Below, in pieces: positions 24,272 through 33,109 of a stretch of 64,000 bases of DNA (position 1 is its first letter; each line of letters begins with the position of its first letter). The notes beneath the pieces were generated by a model. That model ran no database searches. It was not told the DNA's origin and was given only the letters and a program-made list of their open reading frames with translations. The stretch comes from Tardiphaga sp052076105 (GTDB lineage Bacteria > Pseudomonadota > Alphaproteobacteria > Rhizobiales > Xanthobacteraceae): NCBI RefSeq assembly GCF_052076105.1, contig NZ_CP197245.1, positions 5,332,001 through 5,396,000 of the forward strand, given 5' to 3'. The position numbers and the translations under genes are program-made.

Positions 24272-26000
24272 CGCTGCCAGGCTCGGCCGGCTTGCCGCGC
24301 TGTGCGTGATCGCTGCTGCGTTGATCCCTGCCCCTGCAGACGCACGGGCTCGGCGTCACACCAAGCACGTCAAGAATGATCCTGCACAATTTGTCTATGT
24401 CCCGCGGCATAATCCGCCGCGGGAATGGCCGTTCGAATTCACAGGCAGCCAGTATGAGCCTGTCGCTTGGGCCAGTATCGCCGGCTGGAACGAAGACGAT
24501 CACTTCCCAGCCTTCCAGGCTTTTCGCACCAGCTGCAAACCGATCGTAGCTCAACGCAAGTCAGTGCCAGATTCCAAGGCGCTCGGCACCACGCTCCGCG
24601 ATCCTTGTCGTGCAGCCAGGAGCGCCGACATTTCCGATGGCGCCAAGGCCCGCACTTTCTTCGAGGAGCATTTCTTGCCGCTGCGTATTTCGCGGCTCGG
24701 CGAGCCTGAAGGTTTTGTCACCGGCTATTATGAGCCGGTGATCGATGGTTCGCGAACCAAGACCGATGTCTATACGGTGCCGGTGTATCGTCGCCCGTCG
24801 AATCTGTTCGTGCGCGGCTATAGTCAGTCCTCTGCAAGCATGCCGAATGGTGGTGACGTGTTTCGCAAGATCGGCCGGCGCAAACTTGTGCCCTATTATG
24901 ATCGTGGCCAGATCGAGGATGGCGCCATCGCCGGGCGCGGGCTCGAAATCGTCTGGTTGAAGAGCCAGACTGATTTACTGTTCACGCAGATCCAGGGATC
25001 GGCGCGCGTGCGCCTCGAAGACGGCGGCACGGTGCGGATCAATTACGATGCGCATAACGGCTATCGCTACACGCCAGTCGGCCGCGTGCTGATCGATCGC
25101 GGCATTATCCCGCGTGAACAGATGTCGATGCAGCGCATCCGTCAATACATGGACGAGAATCCGGATGCAGCGAGTGAGTTGCGTCGGCAGAACCGCTCCT
25201 ATGTGTTCTTCCGCGAGGTGCAGCTCTCCGACAAGGATGAAGCCGTTGGCGCGCAGGGTGTGCCGCTGACGCCGGGCCGCTCCATCGCCGTCGACAAGTC
25301 GCTGCATGTCTATGGCACGCCGTTCTTCATCGAAGGCGATCTGCCTGTCGATTCGGATACGGCAAAGACGCCGTTTCGGCGCCTGATGGTGGCGCAGGAT
25401 ACCGGCTCGGCCATCATCGGCCCGGCCCGTGCCGATCTGTATTTTGGAGCCGGCGCAGAAGCTGGCCGAGTCGCCGGCCGGATGCGCCATCCCGCGCGCT
25501 TCGTGATGCTGGTGCCGAAGAGTCTCGATCCCTCTGCACGCGGTCATCATATGCCGCTGCCCGATATCAGGCCGTCGGAGCGAATCGCAAAGCTGTTTCC
25601 GCAGACCGGGCCGAAGCCTGTCGAAGCACCGAACGTCGAAAATTCCGCGACAGATAACAAGGCTGCAGCAAAGCCCGATGCGTCCAGGTCCGATACGTCG
25701 GTGACGTCGAAGCCCGTAGCACCAGCGGTGACGACGCCATTGCCAGTTGCAAAACCGGCTGCGGCTGCAATCGCGCCCGCACTGGCGTCGCCTCCGTCTG
25801 CGGCAACGACGGTGCCGTTGCCGGAGGCACGGCCTGCGGTCGCGCCTCAAGTTGCGGCCGAGACGAAGCCACAGAAAAAACCCGAAGTAAAACCTGAAGT
25901 GAAGCGGGAAGTTAAACCGAAACGTGCCAAAGTCCGGCACCGCGGGTATCGTCGCGCAGCGAAGCAGCCGCAGTCACTCTTCCGTTTCCCCTGGCAATGA
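24249..26000 (+). CDS. mltA: Membrane-bound lytic murein transglycosylase A (MltA)
   Basis: The product (583 residues if TTG 24249 is the start) has a signal peptide (RLAALCVIAAALIPAPADARA), the MltA barrel (FVTGYYEPVIDGSRT, YRTPVGR-like YRYTPVGRVLIDRG, QGSARV) and the C-terminal 3D domain (PLTPGRSIAVD, MVAQDTGSAIIGPARADLYFG) with the catalytic Asp pair. It cleaves peptidoglycan to 1,6-anhydro products. An Ala/Pro-rich tail of about 130 residues then a Lys/Arg-rich end with PEVK repeats is unusual for the family. The start is uncertain: TTG 24249 has GGAAG 4 nt upstream and overlaps Tim44; ATG 24168 would not give a signal peptide at the N-terminus. Confidence 0.9.
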   Translation: MAPAACSNAARLGRLAALCVIAAALIPAPADARARRHTKHVKNDPAQFVYVPRHNPPREWPFEFTGSQYEPVAWASIAGWNEDDHFPAFQAFRTSCKPIVAQRKSVPDSKALGTTLRDPCRAARSADISDGAKARTFFEEHFLPLRISRLGEPEGFVTGYYEPVIDGSRTKTDVYTVPVYRRPSNLFVRGYSQSSASMPNGGDVFRKIGRRKLVPYYDRGQIEDGAIAGRGLEIVWLKSQTDLLFTQIQGSARVRLEDGGTVRINYDAHNGYRYTPVGRVLIDRGIIPREQMSMQRIRQYMDENPDAASELRRQNRSYVFFREVQLSDKDEAVGAQGVPLTPGRSIAVDKSLHVYGTPFFIEGDLPVDSDTAKTPFRRLMVAQDTGSAIIGPARADLYFGAGAEAGRVAGRMRHPARFVMLVPKSLDPSARGHHMPLPDIRPSERIAKLFPQTGPKPVEAPNVENSATDNKAAAKPDASRSDTSVTSKPVAPAVTTPLPVAKPAAAAIAPALASPPSAATTVPLPEARPAVAPQVAAETKPQKKPEVKPEVKREVKPKRAKVRHRGYRRAAKQPQSLFRFPWQ

Positions 26001-26593
26001 AGCGTTCACGTCCACCGCAACTCATCGATCCCGTGGCGCCGCGCCGTCGCCGCGCGCTGAGCGAAGAGGAGCGCGCGCTCTGGGAACTGGTGGCCAAACA
26101 GGTCAAGCCGCTGCGCAAGAAGCGCGTGGTGAAGCCGGAGCCTGCGGAAGACGCGCCGGCGTCGGTCAGAGTGGCGGTCTCAAAGAAGACGGCGTCATCA
26201 TCGCTACCAGCTCTCAAACCTGCCAAGCCTGCACCACCACCCGTACCACCTCTGGCGCCGCTCGGCCGTCGCGAGCGCTCGCAGCTCTCACGCGGTCGCA
26301 AGGACATCGATGCGCGGATCGATCTGCACGGGATGACACAGACGCGCGCGCATCACGCGCTGTCCGCCTTCCTGCATCGCGCCAGCCATGACGGCATGAC
26401 TTTCGTGCTGGTCATCACCGGCAAGGGCCGGACCACCGGTCCGGAATCCGAGCGCGGCATCCTGCGCCGCCAGGTGCCGCTCTGGCTGGGGCTGCCAGAG
26501 TTTCGTTCGCTGGTGGTGGGATTCGAGGAAGCGCATATCGGGCACGGCGGCGCCGGTGCGCTGTATGTGCGGATCAGGCGGGCGCGTACTTAA
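25997..26593 (+). CDS. Smr/MutS2-type domain protein
   Basis: The 198-residue product has a basic N-terminus (KRSRPPQLIDPVAPRRRRAL), a flexible Pro-rich middle and a C-terminal Smr domain (about 108-196) with DARIDLHGMTQTRAH, VLVITGKGR and GALYVRIRRA. Smr domains are nucleic-acid-binding and often have endonuclease activity; the role of stand-alone alphaproteobacterial Smr proteins is not settled. It overlaps mltA by 4 nt (ATGA), so the two are translationally coupled. Confidence 0.92.
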   Translation: MKRSRPPQLIDPVAPRRRRALSEEERALWELVAKQVKPLRKKRVVKPEPAEDAPASVRVAVSKKTASSSLPALKPAKPAPPPVPPLAPLGRRERSQLSRGRKDIDARIDLHGMTQTRAHHALSAFLHRASHDGMTFVLVITGKGRTTGPESERGILRRQVPLWLGLPEFRSLVVGFEEAHIGHGGAGALYVRIRRART

Positions 26594-26600
26594 TCTCGCC

Positions 26601-26652
26601 CCGCGCTTGCGGATCGAAGAGCCCCTGACCCCGCCCTCTCCCGCAAGCGCGG
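26601..26652. repeat. Intergenic inverted repeat between smr and hslU
   Basis: Arms CCGCGCTTGCGG (26601-26612) and CCGCAAGCGCGG (26641-26652) are exact 12-nt inverted repeats with a 28-nt spacer. The location between convergent genes suits a terminator, but there is no T-tract. It resembles the CCCGC-AAGC type of intergenic repeats in this family. Confidence 0.6.
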
Positions 26653-26682
26653 AGCGAGGGAGCGAAAGGCCGTCGTCAAGTC

Positions 26683-27984
26683 TCACAAAATAAAACGGCT
26701 CAAATCCGAATTTTTCGCGAGATCGCCAACATGCTTCTGCACATAGGCTGCATCGACGCGGATGGTCTCGCCGTTGCGATCCGGCGCCGCAAAGGAGATC
26801 TCGTCCAGCACGCGCTCCATCACCGTCTGCAAACGCCGTGCGCCGATATTCTCGACGGTTGAATTCACCGCAACAGCGACATCCGCCAGCGCATCGATGG
26901 CGTCGTCGGCGAATTCCAGTGTCACGCCTTCGGTCTGCAATAGCGCCACATACTGCTTGATCAGCGAAGCCTCGGGTTCGGTGAGAATGCGGCGCATGTC
27001 ATCACGCGTGAGTGCGTTGAGTTCGACGCGGATCGGCAGGCGGCCCTGCAGTTCCGGCAAAAGATCTGATGGCTTGGCGATATGGAATGCGCCGGAGGCG
27101 ATGAACAGGATGTGGTCGGTCTTCACCGCGCCATGCTTGGTGGAGACGGTAGTGCCTTCGATCAGCGGCAGCAGGTCGCGCTGCACGCCCTCGCGCGAGA
27201 CTTCGCCGCCGCTGCGACCATCGCGCACGCAGATCTTGTCGATCTCGTCGAGGAACACGATGCCATTGTTCTCGACGACAGAGATCGCCTCTTGAACCAG
27301 CGCATCGCTGTCGAGCAGCTTGTCGGCTTCCTCATTCACCAGCGGCTCATGCGCATCTTCGACACGGAGACGACGCGTCTTGGTGCCCTTGCCCATCTTG
27401 CCGAAGATATCGCCGATAGAAATCGCGCCCATTTGTGCACCCGGCATCCCCGGGATTTCGAACATCGATGGGCCGCCGGACGACTGCACCTCGATCTCGA
27501 TCTCCTTGTCATTGAGCTCGCCGTTGCGGAGCCTCTTGCGAAACGACTCTTTCGTCGCCGCGCTTGCTGTGGCGCCGACCAGTGCATCGACCACGCGATC
27601 TTCTGCTGCAAGCTGCGCGCGTGCCTGCACGTCCTTGCGCTTGCGCTCGCGGGTCAGCGAGATCGCGACCTCGACGAGATCCCTGACGATCTGCTCAACA
27701 TCGCGGCCGACATAACCGACTTCAGTGAACTTGGTAGCCTCGACCTTGATGAAAGGCGCGCCCGCGAGCTTTGCCAGCCGCCGTGCGATCTCGGTCTTGC
27801 CGACGCCGGTGGGGCCGATCATCAGAATGTTCTTCGGCAGCACTTCCTCGCGCAGCGATCCTGTCAGCTGCAGGCGCCGCCAGCGATTGCGGAGTGCGAT
27901 GGACACTGCGCGTTTGGCGTCGTGCTGGCCGACGATGAACCGGTCGAGTTCGGAAACGATTTCGCGGGGAGAAAAGTCGGTCAT
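26683..27984 (-). CDS. hslU: ATP-dependent protease ATPase subunit HslU
   Basis: The 433-residue product is a Clp/Hsp100 AAA+ ATPase: FSPREIVSELDRFIVGQ, Walker A GPTGVGKT at about 57-64, the I-domain, Walker B VFLDEIDKI and the C-terminal RFIL that inserts into HslV. It unfolds substrates for the HslV peptidase. It lies downstream of hslV and a DUF2585 gene on the same strand, 41 nt after the latter. Confidence 0.98.
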   Translation of the reverse strand: MTDFSPREIVSELDRFIVGQHDAKRAVSIALRNRWRRLQLTGSLREEVLPKNILMIGPTGVGKTEIARRLAKLAGAPFIKVEATKFTEVGYVGRDVEQIVRDLVEVAISLTRERKRKDVQARAQLAAEDRVVDALVGATASAATKESFRKRLRNGELNDKEIEIEVQSSGGPSMFEIPGMPGAQMGAISIGDIFGKMGKGTKTRRLRVEDAHEPLVNEEADKLLDSDALVQEAISVVENNGIVFLDEIDKICVRDGRSGGEVSREGVQRDLLPLIEGTTVSTKHGAVKTDHILFIASGAFHIAKPSDLLPELQGRLPIRVELNALTRDDMRRILTEPEASLIKQYVALLQTEGVTLEFADDAIDALADVAVAVNSTVENIGARRLQTVMERVLDEISFAAPDRNGETIRVDAAYVQKHVGDLAKNSDLSRFIL

Positions 27985-28025
27985 GTCGCTCTACGTAGGT
28001 TGAGAAGGGCGTTGGGACAAGCGGA

Positions 28026-28637
28026 TCAGATGATGGGTGGCCCGGCCTGCCAGGTTCGGATCGCTTCAAATGGATGAATCAGCATGATCACGTTCAAAGT
28101 GAGATTGTCGCGAATATGCAGGCCGACCAGAACCTCGAATAGCAGTGCGATCGCCACCGTAGCCGCGACCGGCAACGTCCTGGCAAGAATGAAGCCGGTG
28201 ATCATCGAGAGCGTGTCCGCCAGCGAATTGACAATGCTGTCGCCGTAATAATCCAGCGACATCGTTCCGGCGCGGTAGCGCTCGATGATCCAGCTCGAAT
28301 TTTCCAGCAGCTCCCAGCCGCCTTCGACGAGCATCGCAACGATCAGGCGCGCGATCCAGGACAGCCGCGGAAACAGCAGCCAGGTGGCGGCGTAAAACAG
28401 GAAGCCATGGATAATGTGGGAGAAAGTGTACCAGTCGGTGAGGTGCTGTGAATTCTCCGAACTCAGCACCACGCCATGCCAGAGCTTCACATAGCCGCAG
28501 GCGCAGATCGGCAATCGCCCCATCGCATAAAGAAGTACCGCCTGCAGGGTGAGCAGACCGAGCGCAATGACTACGCCCTGTTTGACCGAGAGGTCGCTGA
28601 CGGACGACGCGCGGGTGTTGTGACCCGCGACGGTCAT
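28026..28637 (-). CDS. DUF2585 (UPF0314) membrane protein
   Basis: The 203-residue product is a polytopic membrane protein (helices near 22-40, 68-90, 93-112, 140-165) with ICACGYVKLWHG, TDWYTFSHIIHGFLFY, VEGGWELLENSSWIIERYR and GDSIVNSLADTLSM, all with the feel of conserved polar motifs inside membrane segments. It matches DUF2585/UPF0314. Function is unknown. It overlaps the hslV stop by 4 nt and is followed by hslU, so it is co-transcribed with, and inserted into, the heat-shock protease operon. Confidence 0.88.
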   Translation of the reverse strand: MTVAGHNTRASSVSDLSVKQGVVIALGLLTLQAVLLYAMGRLPICACGYVKLWHGVVLSSENSQHLTDWYTFSHIIHGFLFYAATWLLFPRLSWIARLIVAMLVEGGWELLENSSWIIERYRAGTMSLDYYGDSIVNSLADTLSMITGFILARTLPVAATVAIALLFEVLVGLHIRDNLTLNVIMLIHPFEAIRTWQAGPPII

Positions 28638-29206
28638 GCGTCCAGCATTTCCAGCGTCACGTTGCGGTTGGTGTAGACGCAGATGTCCGCCGCGATATCC
28701 AGCGACTTGCGCACGATGGTTTCGGCATCCTGGTCCGTATCGACCAGCGCCCTTGCTGCGGCCAGTGCGTAATTGCCGCCGGAGCCAATCGCCATGACGC
28801 CGGCTTCCGGCTCCAGCACGTCGCCGGTACCGGTCAACACAAGCGAGACGTCCTTGTCGGCGACGATCATCATGGCTTCCAGCCGGCGCAGATACCGGTC
28901 GGTGCGCCAGTCCTTGGCGAGCTCGACTGCCGCCCGGGTCAATTGGCCCGGATACTGCTCCAGTTTGGCTTCGAGCCGCTCGAACAGGGTGAAGGCGTCC
29001 GCCGTGGCGCCGGCAAAGCCGCCGATCACGTCGCCGCGGCCCAGTTTCCGAACCTTTTTAGCGTTGGATTTGATGACCGTCTGGCCGATCGAGACCTGGC
29101 CGTCGCCGCCGATCACGACCTTACCCCCCTTGCGGACGGTCAGGATGGTAGTGCCATGCCAGACTGGGGACGACCCGTCATGGGAGGCCGAATAGGATGC
29201 GTTCAT
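28634..29206 (-). CDS. hslV: ATP-dependent protease peptidase subunit HslV
   Basis: The 190-residue product is the threonine protease HslV: WHGTTILTVRKGGKVVIGGDGQVS, with the N-terminal nucleophile Thr exposed after removal of an about 18-residue propeptide, then GGFAGATADAFTLFERLEAKLE and GSGGNYALAAARAL. With HslU it forms the bacterial proteasome-like protease. ATG 29206 (MNASYSASHDG) is preferred to longer frames. The propeptide is longer than in E. coli, as is usual in alphaproteobacteria. Confidence 0.97.
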   Translation of the reverse strand: MNASYSASHDGSSPVWHGTTILTVRKGGKVVIGGDGQVSIGQTVIKSNAKKVRKLGRGDVIGGFAGATADAFTLFERLEAKLEQYPGQLTRAAVELAKDWRTDRYLRRLEAMMIVADKDVSLVLTGTGDVLEPEAGVMAIGSGGNYALAAARALVDTDQDAETIVRKSLDIAADICVYTNRNVTLEMLDA

Positions 29207-29407
29207 GGAAACCCTCTTGAGCGCCTGATCTAGGCACGGATACCGGCCGTTGCAAATCCGGCGAGGAAGCATGGGCCAGCGGCCGATGCGCGCGGATTCC
29301 GGTCACCATAGGGCTAAAGATCGGTCCGGAATCAGCTCTCCCGCGGTAGCGAAGGTGTCATCTCCCTGTTAAAAGGGCGCGTTTTCAGCAGGCGGAGAGG
29401 CGTTTTC

Positions 29408-30001
29408 ATGCGCACGGCGACGATCAAGCGCAAGACCAAGGAAACCGATATCGAGGTCTCCGTGAACCTCGACGGTACCGGCGTATCCAAATCGACCACC
29501 GGAATCGGCTTCTTCGACCATATGCTCGATCTGCTCGCCCGCCATTCCCGTATCGATGTCACCGTGAAGGCTGTTGGCGACCTCCATGTCGATTTCCATC
29601 ACACCGTGGAGGATGTCGGTATTGCGCTCGGCCAGGCGGTTAAGCAGGCGCTCGGTGATATGGCCGGGATTACCCGCTATGCCTCGGTCTACATGCCCAT
29701 GGACGAGACCTTGACCCGGGTGGCGCTGGATATTTCCGGCCGGCCGGTGCTGGTGTTCAAGTCCACCTTCCCGACCCACAAGATCGGCGAATTCGACACC
29801 GAACTGGTGCGCGAGTGGTTCAATGCGTTTGCCGGCAATGCGGGCGTGACTTTGCACGTCGAAACCCTATATGGCGAGAACAGCCATCACATTGCCGAAT
29901 CCTGCTTCAAGGGTCTGGCGCGGGCACTGCGGACGGGTGTTGCGATCGATCCGCGCAATGCCGGCGAAGTGCCATCCACCAAGGGTCAGCTCGGCGGCTG
30001 A
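29408..30001 (+). CDS. hisB: Imidazoleglycerol-phosphate dehydratase
   Basis: The 197-residue product is the monofunctional HisB: RTATIKRKTKETDIEV, GIGFFDHMLDLLARHSRID, DLHVDFHHTVEDVGIALG and the C-terminal GENSHHIAESCFKGLARAL, with the manganese-binding His/Glu clusters in place. It dehydrates imidazole glycerol phosphate in histidine synthesis. It opens the hisB-DUF2628-hisH-hisA-hisF-hisE cluster and is divergent from hslV. Confidence 0.97.
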   Translation: MRTATIKRKTKETDIEVSVNLDGTGVSKSTTGIGFFDHMLDLLARHSRIDVTVKAVGDLHVDFHHTVEDVGIALGQAVKQALGDMAGITRYASVYMPMDETLTRVALDISGRPVLVFKSTFPTHKIGEFDTELVREWFNAFAGNAGVTLHVETLYGENSHHIAESCFKGLARALRTGVAIDPRNAGEVPSTKGQLGG

Positions 30002-30034
30002 TCGGCCTCTATGGTTCCGGGCGGAGTTTTTGCC

Positions 30035-30565
30035 ATGCCGGTCTACACAGTTCACGCGCCTCGCGGCGCCGGCCCTGAGCCGTTTTCAGCGACGGACAAG
30101 TTCGAGTTCGTGCGCGATGGATTCCATTTCTGGGCGTTCGTCGCCGGCCTGATCTGGCTGATCTATCATCGGCTGTGGTGGGCGCTGCTCGGCTATGTCG
30201 TGCTGTCGATTGCCGGCGAAGTCGCGCTGTCGCTATTGAAGGTCGATCTCGGCGCCCGTTTCGTCGTGATGCTGCTGTTCGCGCTGCTGATGGGTTTCGA
30301 GGCCGCCAGCCTCCGACGCTGGACGTTGTCGCGCGGCAAGTGGCGTCAGCTCGATGTGGTTGTCGCAGATAATAAGGATGCCGCCGAGCGTCGCTTCTTC
30401 GATCGCTGGACCGCGGAGCACAACTCCGTCAACGATCAGTGGGCGATCGACCGTGGTGGTCCGCCGCCGACCCGTCATGTGCCCGCCCAACCATTTTCGC
30501 GTCCGCCGTCTCCGGCGCAAAACGACATTATCGGGTTATTCCCGCAACCGGGAGCAACACGGTGA
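30035..30565 (+). CDS. DUF2628 membrane protein
   Basis: The 176-residue product starts MPVYTVHAP and has KFEFVRDGFHFWAFVAGLIWLIYHRLWWALLGY, two to three membrane helices and a Pro-rich C-terminal tail, matching DUF2628. Its role is unknown. It is inserted between hisB and hisH, as in other Rhizobiales, and overlaps hisH by 4 nt (GTGA). ATG 30035 has GGAG about 9 nt upstream and is preferred to ATG 30011. Confidence 0.88.
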   Translation: MPVYTVHAPRGAGPEPFSATDKFEFVRDGFHFWAFVAGLIWLIYHRLWWALLGYVVLSIAGEVALSLLKVDLGARFVVMLLFALLMGFEAASLRRWTLSRGKWRQLDVVVADNKDAAERRFFDRWTAEHNSVNDQWAIDRGGPPPTRHVPAQPFSRPPSPAQNDIIGLFPQPGATR

Positions 30566-31212
30566 GCGTTGCCATTATCGATTACGGCTCCGGCAACCTG
30601 CATTCGGCGGCGAAGGCCTTCGAGCGCGCCGCGCGCAGCATGGACGTGCCCGAGAAAGTCATCGTCACGCGCGATCCGGAAACGGTATTTCGCGCGGATC
30701 GCATTGTGCTGCCTGGCGTCGGCGCCTTTGCCGATTGCCGCAAGGGACTCGATTCGCTGGACGGCATGGTCGAGGCGATGACCGAAGCGGTGCGCGACAA
30801 GGCGCGTCCTTTTTTCGGTATCTGCGTCGGTATGCAGCTGATGGCGACCAAGGGCAAGGAGCACGTCACGACCGATGGGCTCGATTGGATCGCCGGCGAT
30901 GTCGAGAAGATCAAGCCGCGCGACGAGACCCTGAAGATCCCGCATATGGGCTGGAATACGCTCGACATGGTGCGCGAGCACGCCGTGCTGGAGCGCCTGC
31001 CGCTCGGACCGAAAGGTCGCCACGCCTATTTCGTGCACTCCTATCACCTGAATGCGGTCAACGAGGCCGATGTGCTGGCGCGCGCCGATTACGGCGGTCC
31101 CATCACCGCCATTGTTGGCAAGGACACCGCAATCGGTACGCAATTTCATCCCGAAAAGAGCCAGCGTTTCGGGCTGGCTCTGATTTCGAACTTTCTGAAG
31201 TGGAAGCCGTGA
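30562..31212 (+). CDS. hisH: Imidazole glycerol phosphate synthase, glutamine amidotransferase subunit
   Basis: The 216-residue product starts at GTG 30562 (VSVAIIDYGSGNL) and is a class I glutamine amidotransferase with FFGICVGMQL (catalytic Cys) and GTQFHPEKSQ (His and Glu). It supplies ammonia to HisF for ring closure. It overlaps the DUF2628 stop and the hisA start, both as GTGA, so the three are translationally coupled. Confidence 0.97.
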   Translation: MSVAIIDYGSGNLHSAAKAFERAARSMDVPEKVIVTRDPETVFRADRIVLPGVGAFADCRKGLDSLDGMVEAMTEAVRDKARPFFGICVGMQLMATKGKEHVTTDGLDWIAGDVEKIKPRDETLKIPHMGWNTLDMVREHAVLERLPLGPKGRHAYFVHSYHLNAVNEADVLARADYGGPITAIVGKDTAIGTQFHPEKSQRFGLALISNFLKWKP

Positions 31213-31940
31213 TTCTCTTTCCTGCCATCGATCTGAAAAACGGCCAGTGCGTTCGCCTCGAACAGGGCGACATGGCGCGCGCCACTGTGTTCAACCTCGA
31301 TCCCGCGGCACAGGCGCGCGACTTCGAGAAGCAAGGCTTCGAATATCTCCATGTCGTCGATCTCGATGGCGCCTTTGCCGGCAAGCCGGTGAATGCCCAG
31401 GCGGTGGAAGAGATGCTGAAGGTCATCAAGATGCCGGTGCAGCTCGGCGGCGGCATTCGCGATCTCAAGACGGTGGAGGCCTGGCTGGCCAAGGGCATCA
31501 CCCGCGTCATCATCGGCACGGCTGCGGTGCGCGATCCCGCTCTGGTGAAGGAAGCCGCGAAGAAATTCCCCGGCAAGGTCGCTGTCGGCCTCGATGCGCG
31601 CGACGGCAAGGTTGCCGTTGAAGGCTGGGCCGAGACCTCGACCGTCACCGCACTCGAAATCGCGCAGCGCTTTGAAGACGCCGGCGTTGCCGCCATCATC
31701 TTCACCGACATCGCGCGCGATGGCTTGCTCAAGGGTATCAATTGGGATGCGACGATTGCGCTGGCCGATTCGATTTCAATTCCGGTGATCGCCTCGGGTG
31801 GCCTCGCCTCCATCGATGATATCAAGGCCATGCTTGAGCCACGCGCTGCGAAGCTCGAAGGCGCGATCTCCGGCCGTGCGCTGTATGACGGGCGGATCGA
31901 TCCGACCGCGGCGCTGAAGCTCATCAAGCAGGCGGCGTAA
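31209..31940 (+). CDS. hisA: Phosphoribosylformimino-5-aminoimidazole carboxamide ribotide isomerase
   Basis: The 243-residue product is a TIM barrel with ILFPAIDLKNGQCVRLEQGD (Asp base), VVDLDGAFAGKPVN, VQLGGGIRD, GTAAVRDP, FTDIARDGLLKG and SGGLASIDDI. It isomerises ProFAR to PRFAR, the substrate of HisFH. GTG 31209 overlaps the hisH stop by 4 nt. hisF follows 10 nt after. Confidence 0.97.
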   Translation: MILFPAIDLKNGQCVRLEQGDMARATVFNLDPAAQARDFEKQGFEYLHVVDLDGAFAGKPVNAQAVEEMLKVIKMPVQLGGGIRDLKTVEAWLAKGITRVIIGTAAVRDPALVKEAAKKFPGKVAVGLDARDGKVAVEGWAETSTVTALEIAQRFEDAGVAAIIFTDIARDGLLKGINWDATIALADSISIPVIASGGLASIDDIKAMLEPRAAKLEGAISGRALYDGRIDPTAALKLIKQAA

Positions 31941-31950
31941 GGACCGAGCC

Positions 31951-32712
31951 ATGTTCAAAGTCCGCGTGATCCCCTGCCTCGACGTCAAGGACGGACGTGT
32001 GGTGAAGGGCGTCAACTTCGTCGACCTGCGCGATGCCGGCGATCCCGTCGAGGCTGCGATCGCCTATGACGCCGCTGGCGCCGACGAACTCACTTTCCTC
32101 GATATCAACGCGACCCATGAAAACCGCGGCACCATGATGGATGTGGTCCGTCGCACCGCCGAAGCCTGTTTCATGCCGCTGACCGTCGGCGGTGGTGTGC
32201 GCACGGTGGACGACATCAAGACGCTGCTGCGCGCCGGCGCCGACAAGGTCTCGATCAATTCGGCCGCTGTGGCCAATCGCCAGTTCGTCAAGGAAGCCGC
32301 CGAGAAGTTTGGCGAGCAGTGCATCGTGGTGGCGATCGACGCCAAACGCGCGGGTTCGCGCTGGGAGATCTTTACCCATGGCGGCCGCAAGTCGACCGGC
32401 ATCGATGCCATCGAATTCGCTCGGGAAGTCGTGTCATTGGGTGCGGGTGAAATCCTGCTCACCTCGATGGATCGGGACGGTACCCGCTCCGGCTTCGATA
32501 TCGAACTGACCCGAGCCATTGCCGACAGCGTCGGCGTACCGGTCATCGCCTCGGGCGGCGTCGGTAATCTCGACCATCTGGTCGAAGGTATCAGGAGCGG
32601 CCACGCTACCGCGGTGCTGGCGGCCTCGATTTTTCACTTCGGGGAATTTACCATTCGCGAGGCCAAGGAGCATATGGTGCGGGCCGGACTGCCGATGCGG
32701 CTCGACCCCTAG
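31951..32712 (+). CDS. hisF: Imidazole glycerol phosphate synthase cyclase subunit
   Basis: The 253-residue product is the HisF TIM barrel: VIPCLDVKDGRVVKGVNF (Asp11), ELTFLDINAT, LTVGGGVRTVDD, AIDAKR, LLTSMDRDGTRSGFD (catalytic Asp130) and ASGGVGNLDHLVEG. With HisH it makes imidazole glycerol phosphate and AICAR. It sits directly after hisA. Confidence 0.98.
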   Translation: MFKVRVIPCLDVKDGRVVKGVNFVDLRDAGDPVEAAIAYDAAGADELTFLDINATHENRGTMMDVVRRTAEACFMPLTVGGGVRTVDDIKTLLRAGADKVSINSAAVANRQFVKEAAEKFGEQCIVVAIDAKRAGSRWEIFTHGGRKSTGIDAIEFAREVVSLGAGEILLTSMDRDGTRSGFDIELTRAIADSVGVPVIASGGVGNLDHLVEGIRSGHATAVLAASIFHFGEFTIREAKEHMVRAGLPMRLDP

Positions 32713-32760
32713 GTCAATCTCTGGCAGGAGTCTGCGCTGCCCAGCCAACAAGGCGCCGAA

Positions 32761-33081
32761 ATGGCTTTTACGCTTCATGACCTTGCCGATACCATCGACG
32801 CTCGCGCGGCGGCGGGTGGCGACGCGTCCTATACCCGCAAGCTGCTCGACAAGGGCGCCGAGCATTGCGCCAAGAAATTCGGCGAGGAAGCGGTCGAGAC
32901 CGTGATTGCGGCGGTCGAGAATGATCGCACCAATCTGATCAATGAAAGTGCCGACCTGCTGTTTCATCTGCTGGTGCTGCTGAAAGCGCGCGGCGTGACG
33001 ATCCAGGAGGTCGAGATGGCCCTCGGTCAGCGCACGTCGCAATCCGGACTGCAAGAGAAAGCTTCGCGCAAGAGCGAGTAA
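32761..33081 (+). CDS. hisE: Phosphoribosyl-ATP pyrophosphatase
   Basis: The 106-residue product is monofunctional HisE: FTLHDLADTIDARA, SYTRKLLDKGAEHCAKKFGEEAVETVIAA with the metal-binding E..E..E..D pattern, NESADLLFHLLVLL. It hydrolyses PR-ATP to PR-AMP, the second step of histidine synthesis. It follows hisF by 48 nt and precedes coaA by 28 nt. hisI is not in the window. Confidence 0.96.
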   Translation: MAFTLHDLADTIDARAAAGGDASYTRKLLDKGAEHCAKKFGEEAVETVIAAVENDRTNLINESADLLFHLLVLLKARGVTIQEVEMALGQRTSQSGLQEKASRKSE

Positions 33082-33109
33082 CAGCGTCGATCACAACGGG
33101 GACCGCTTC

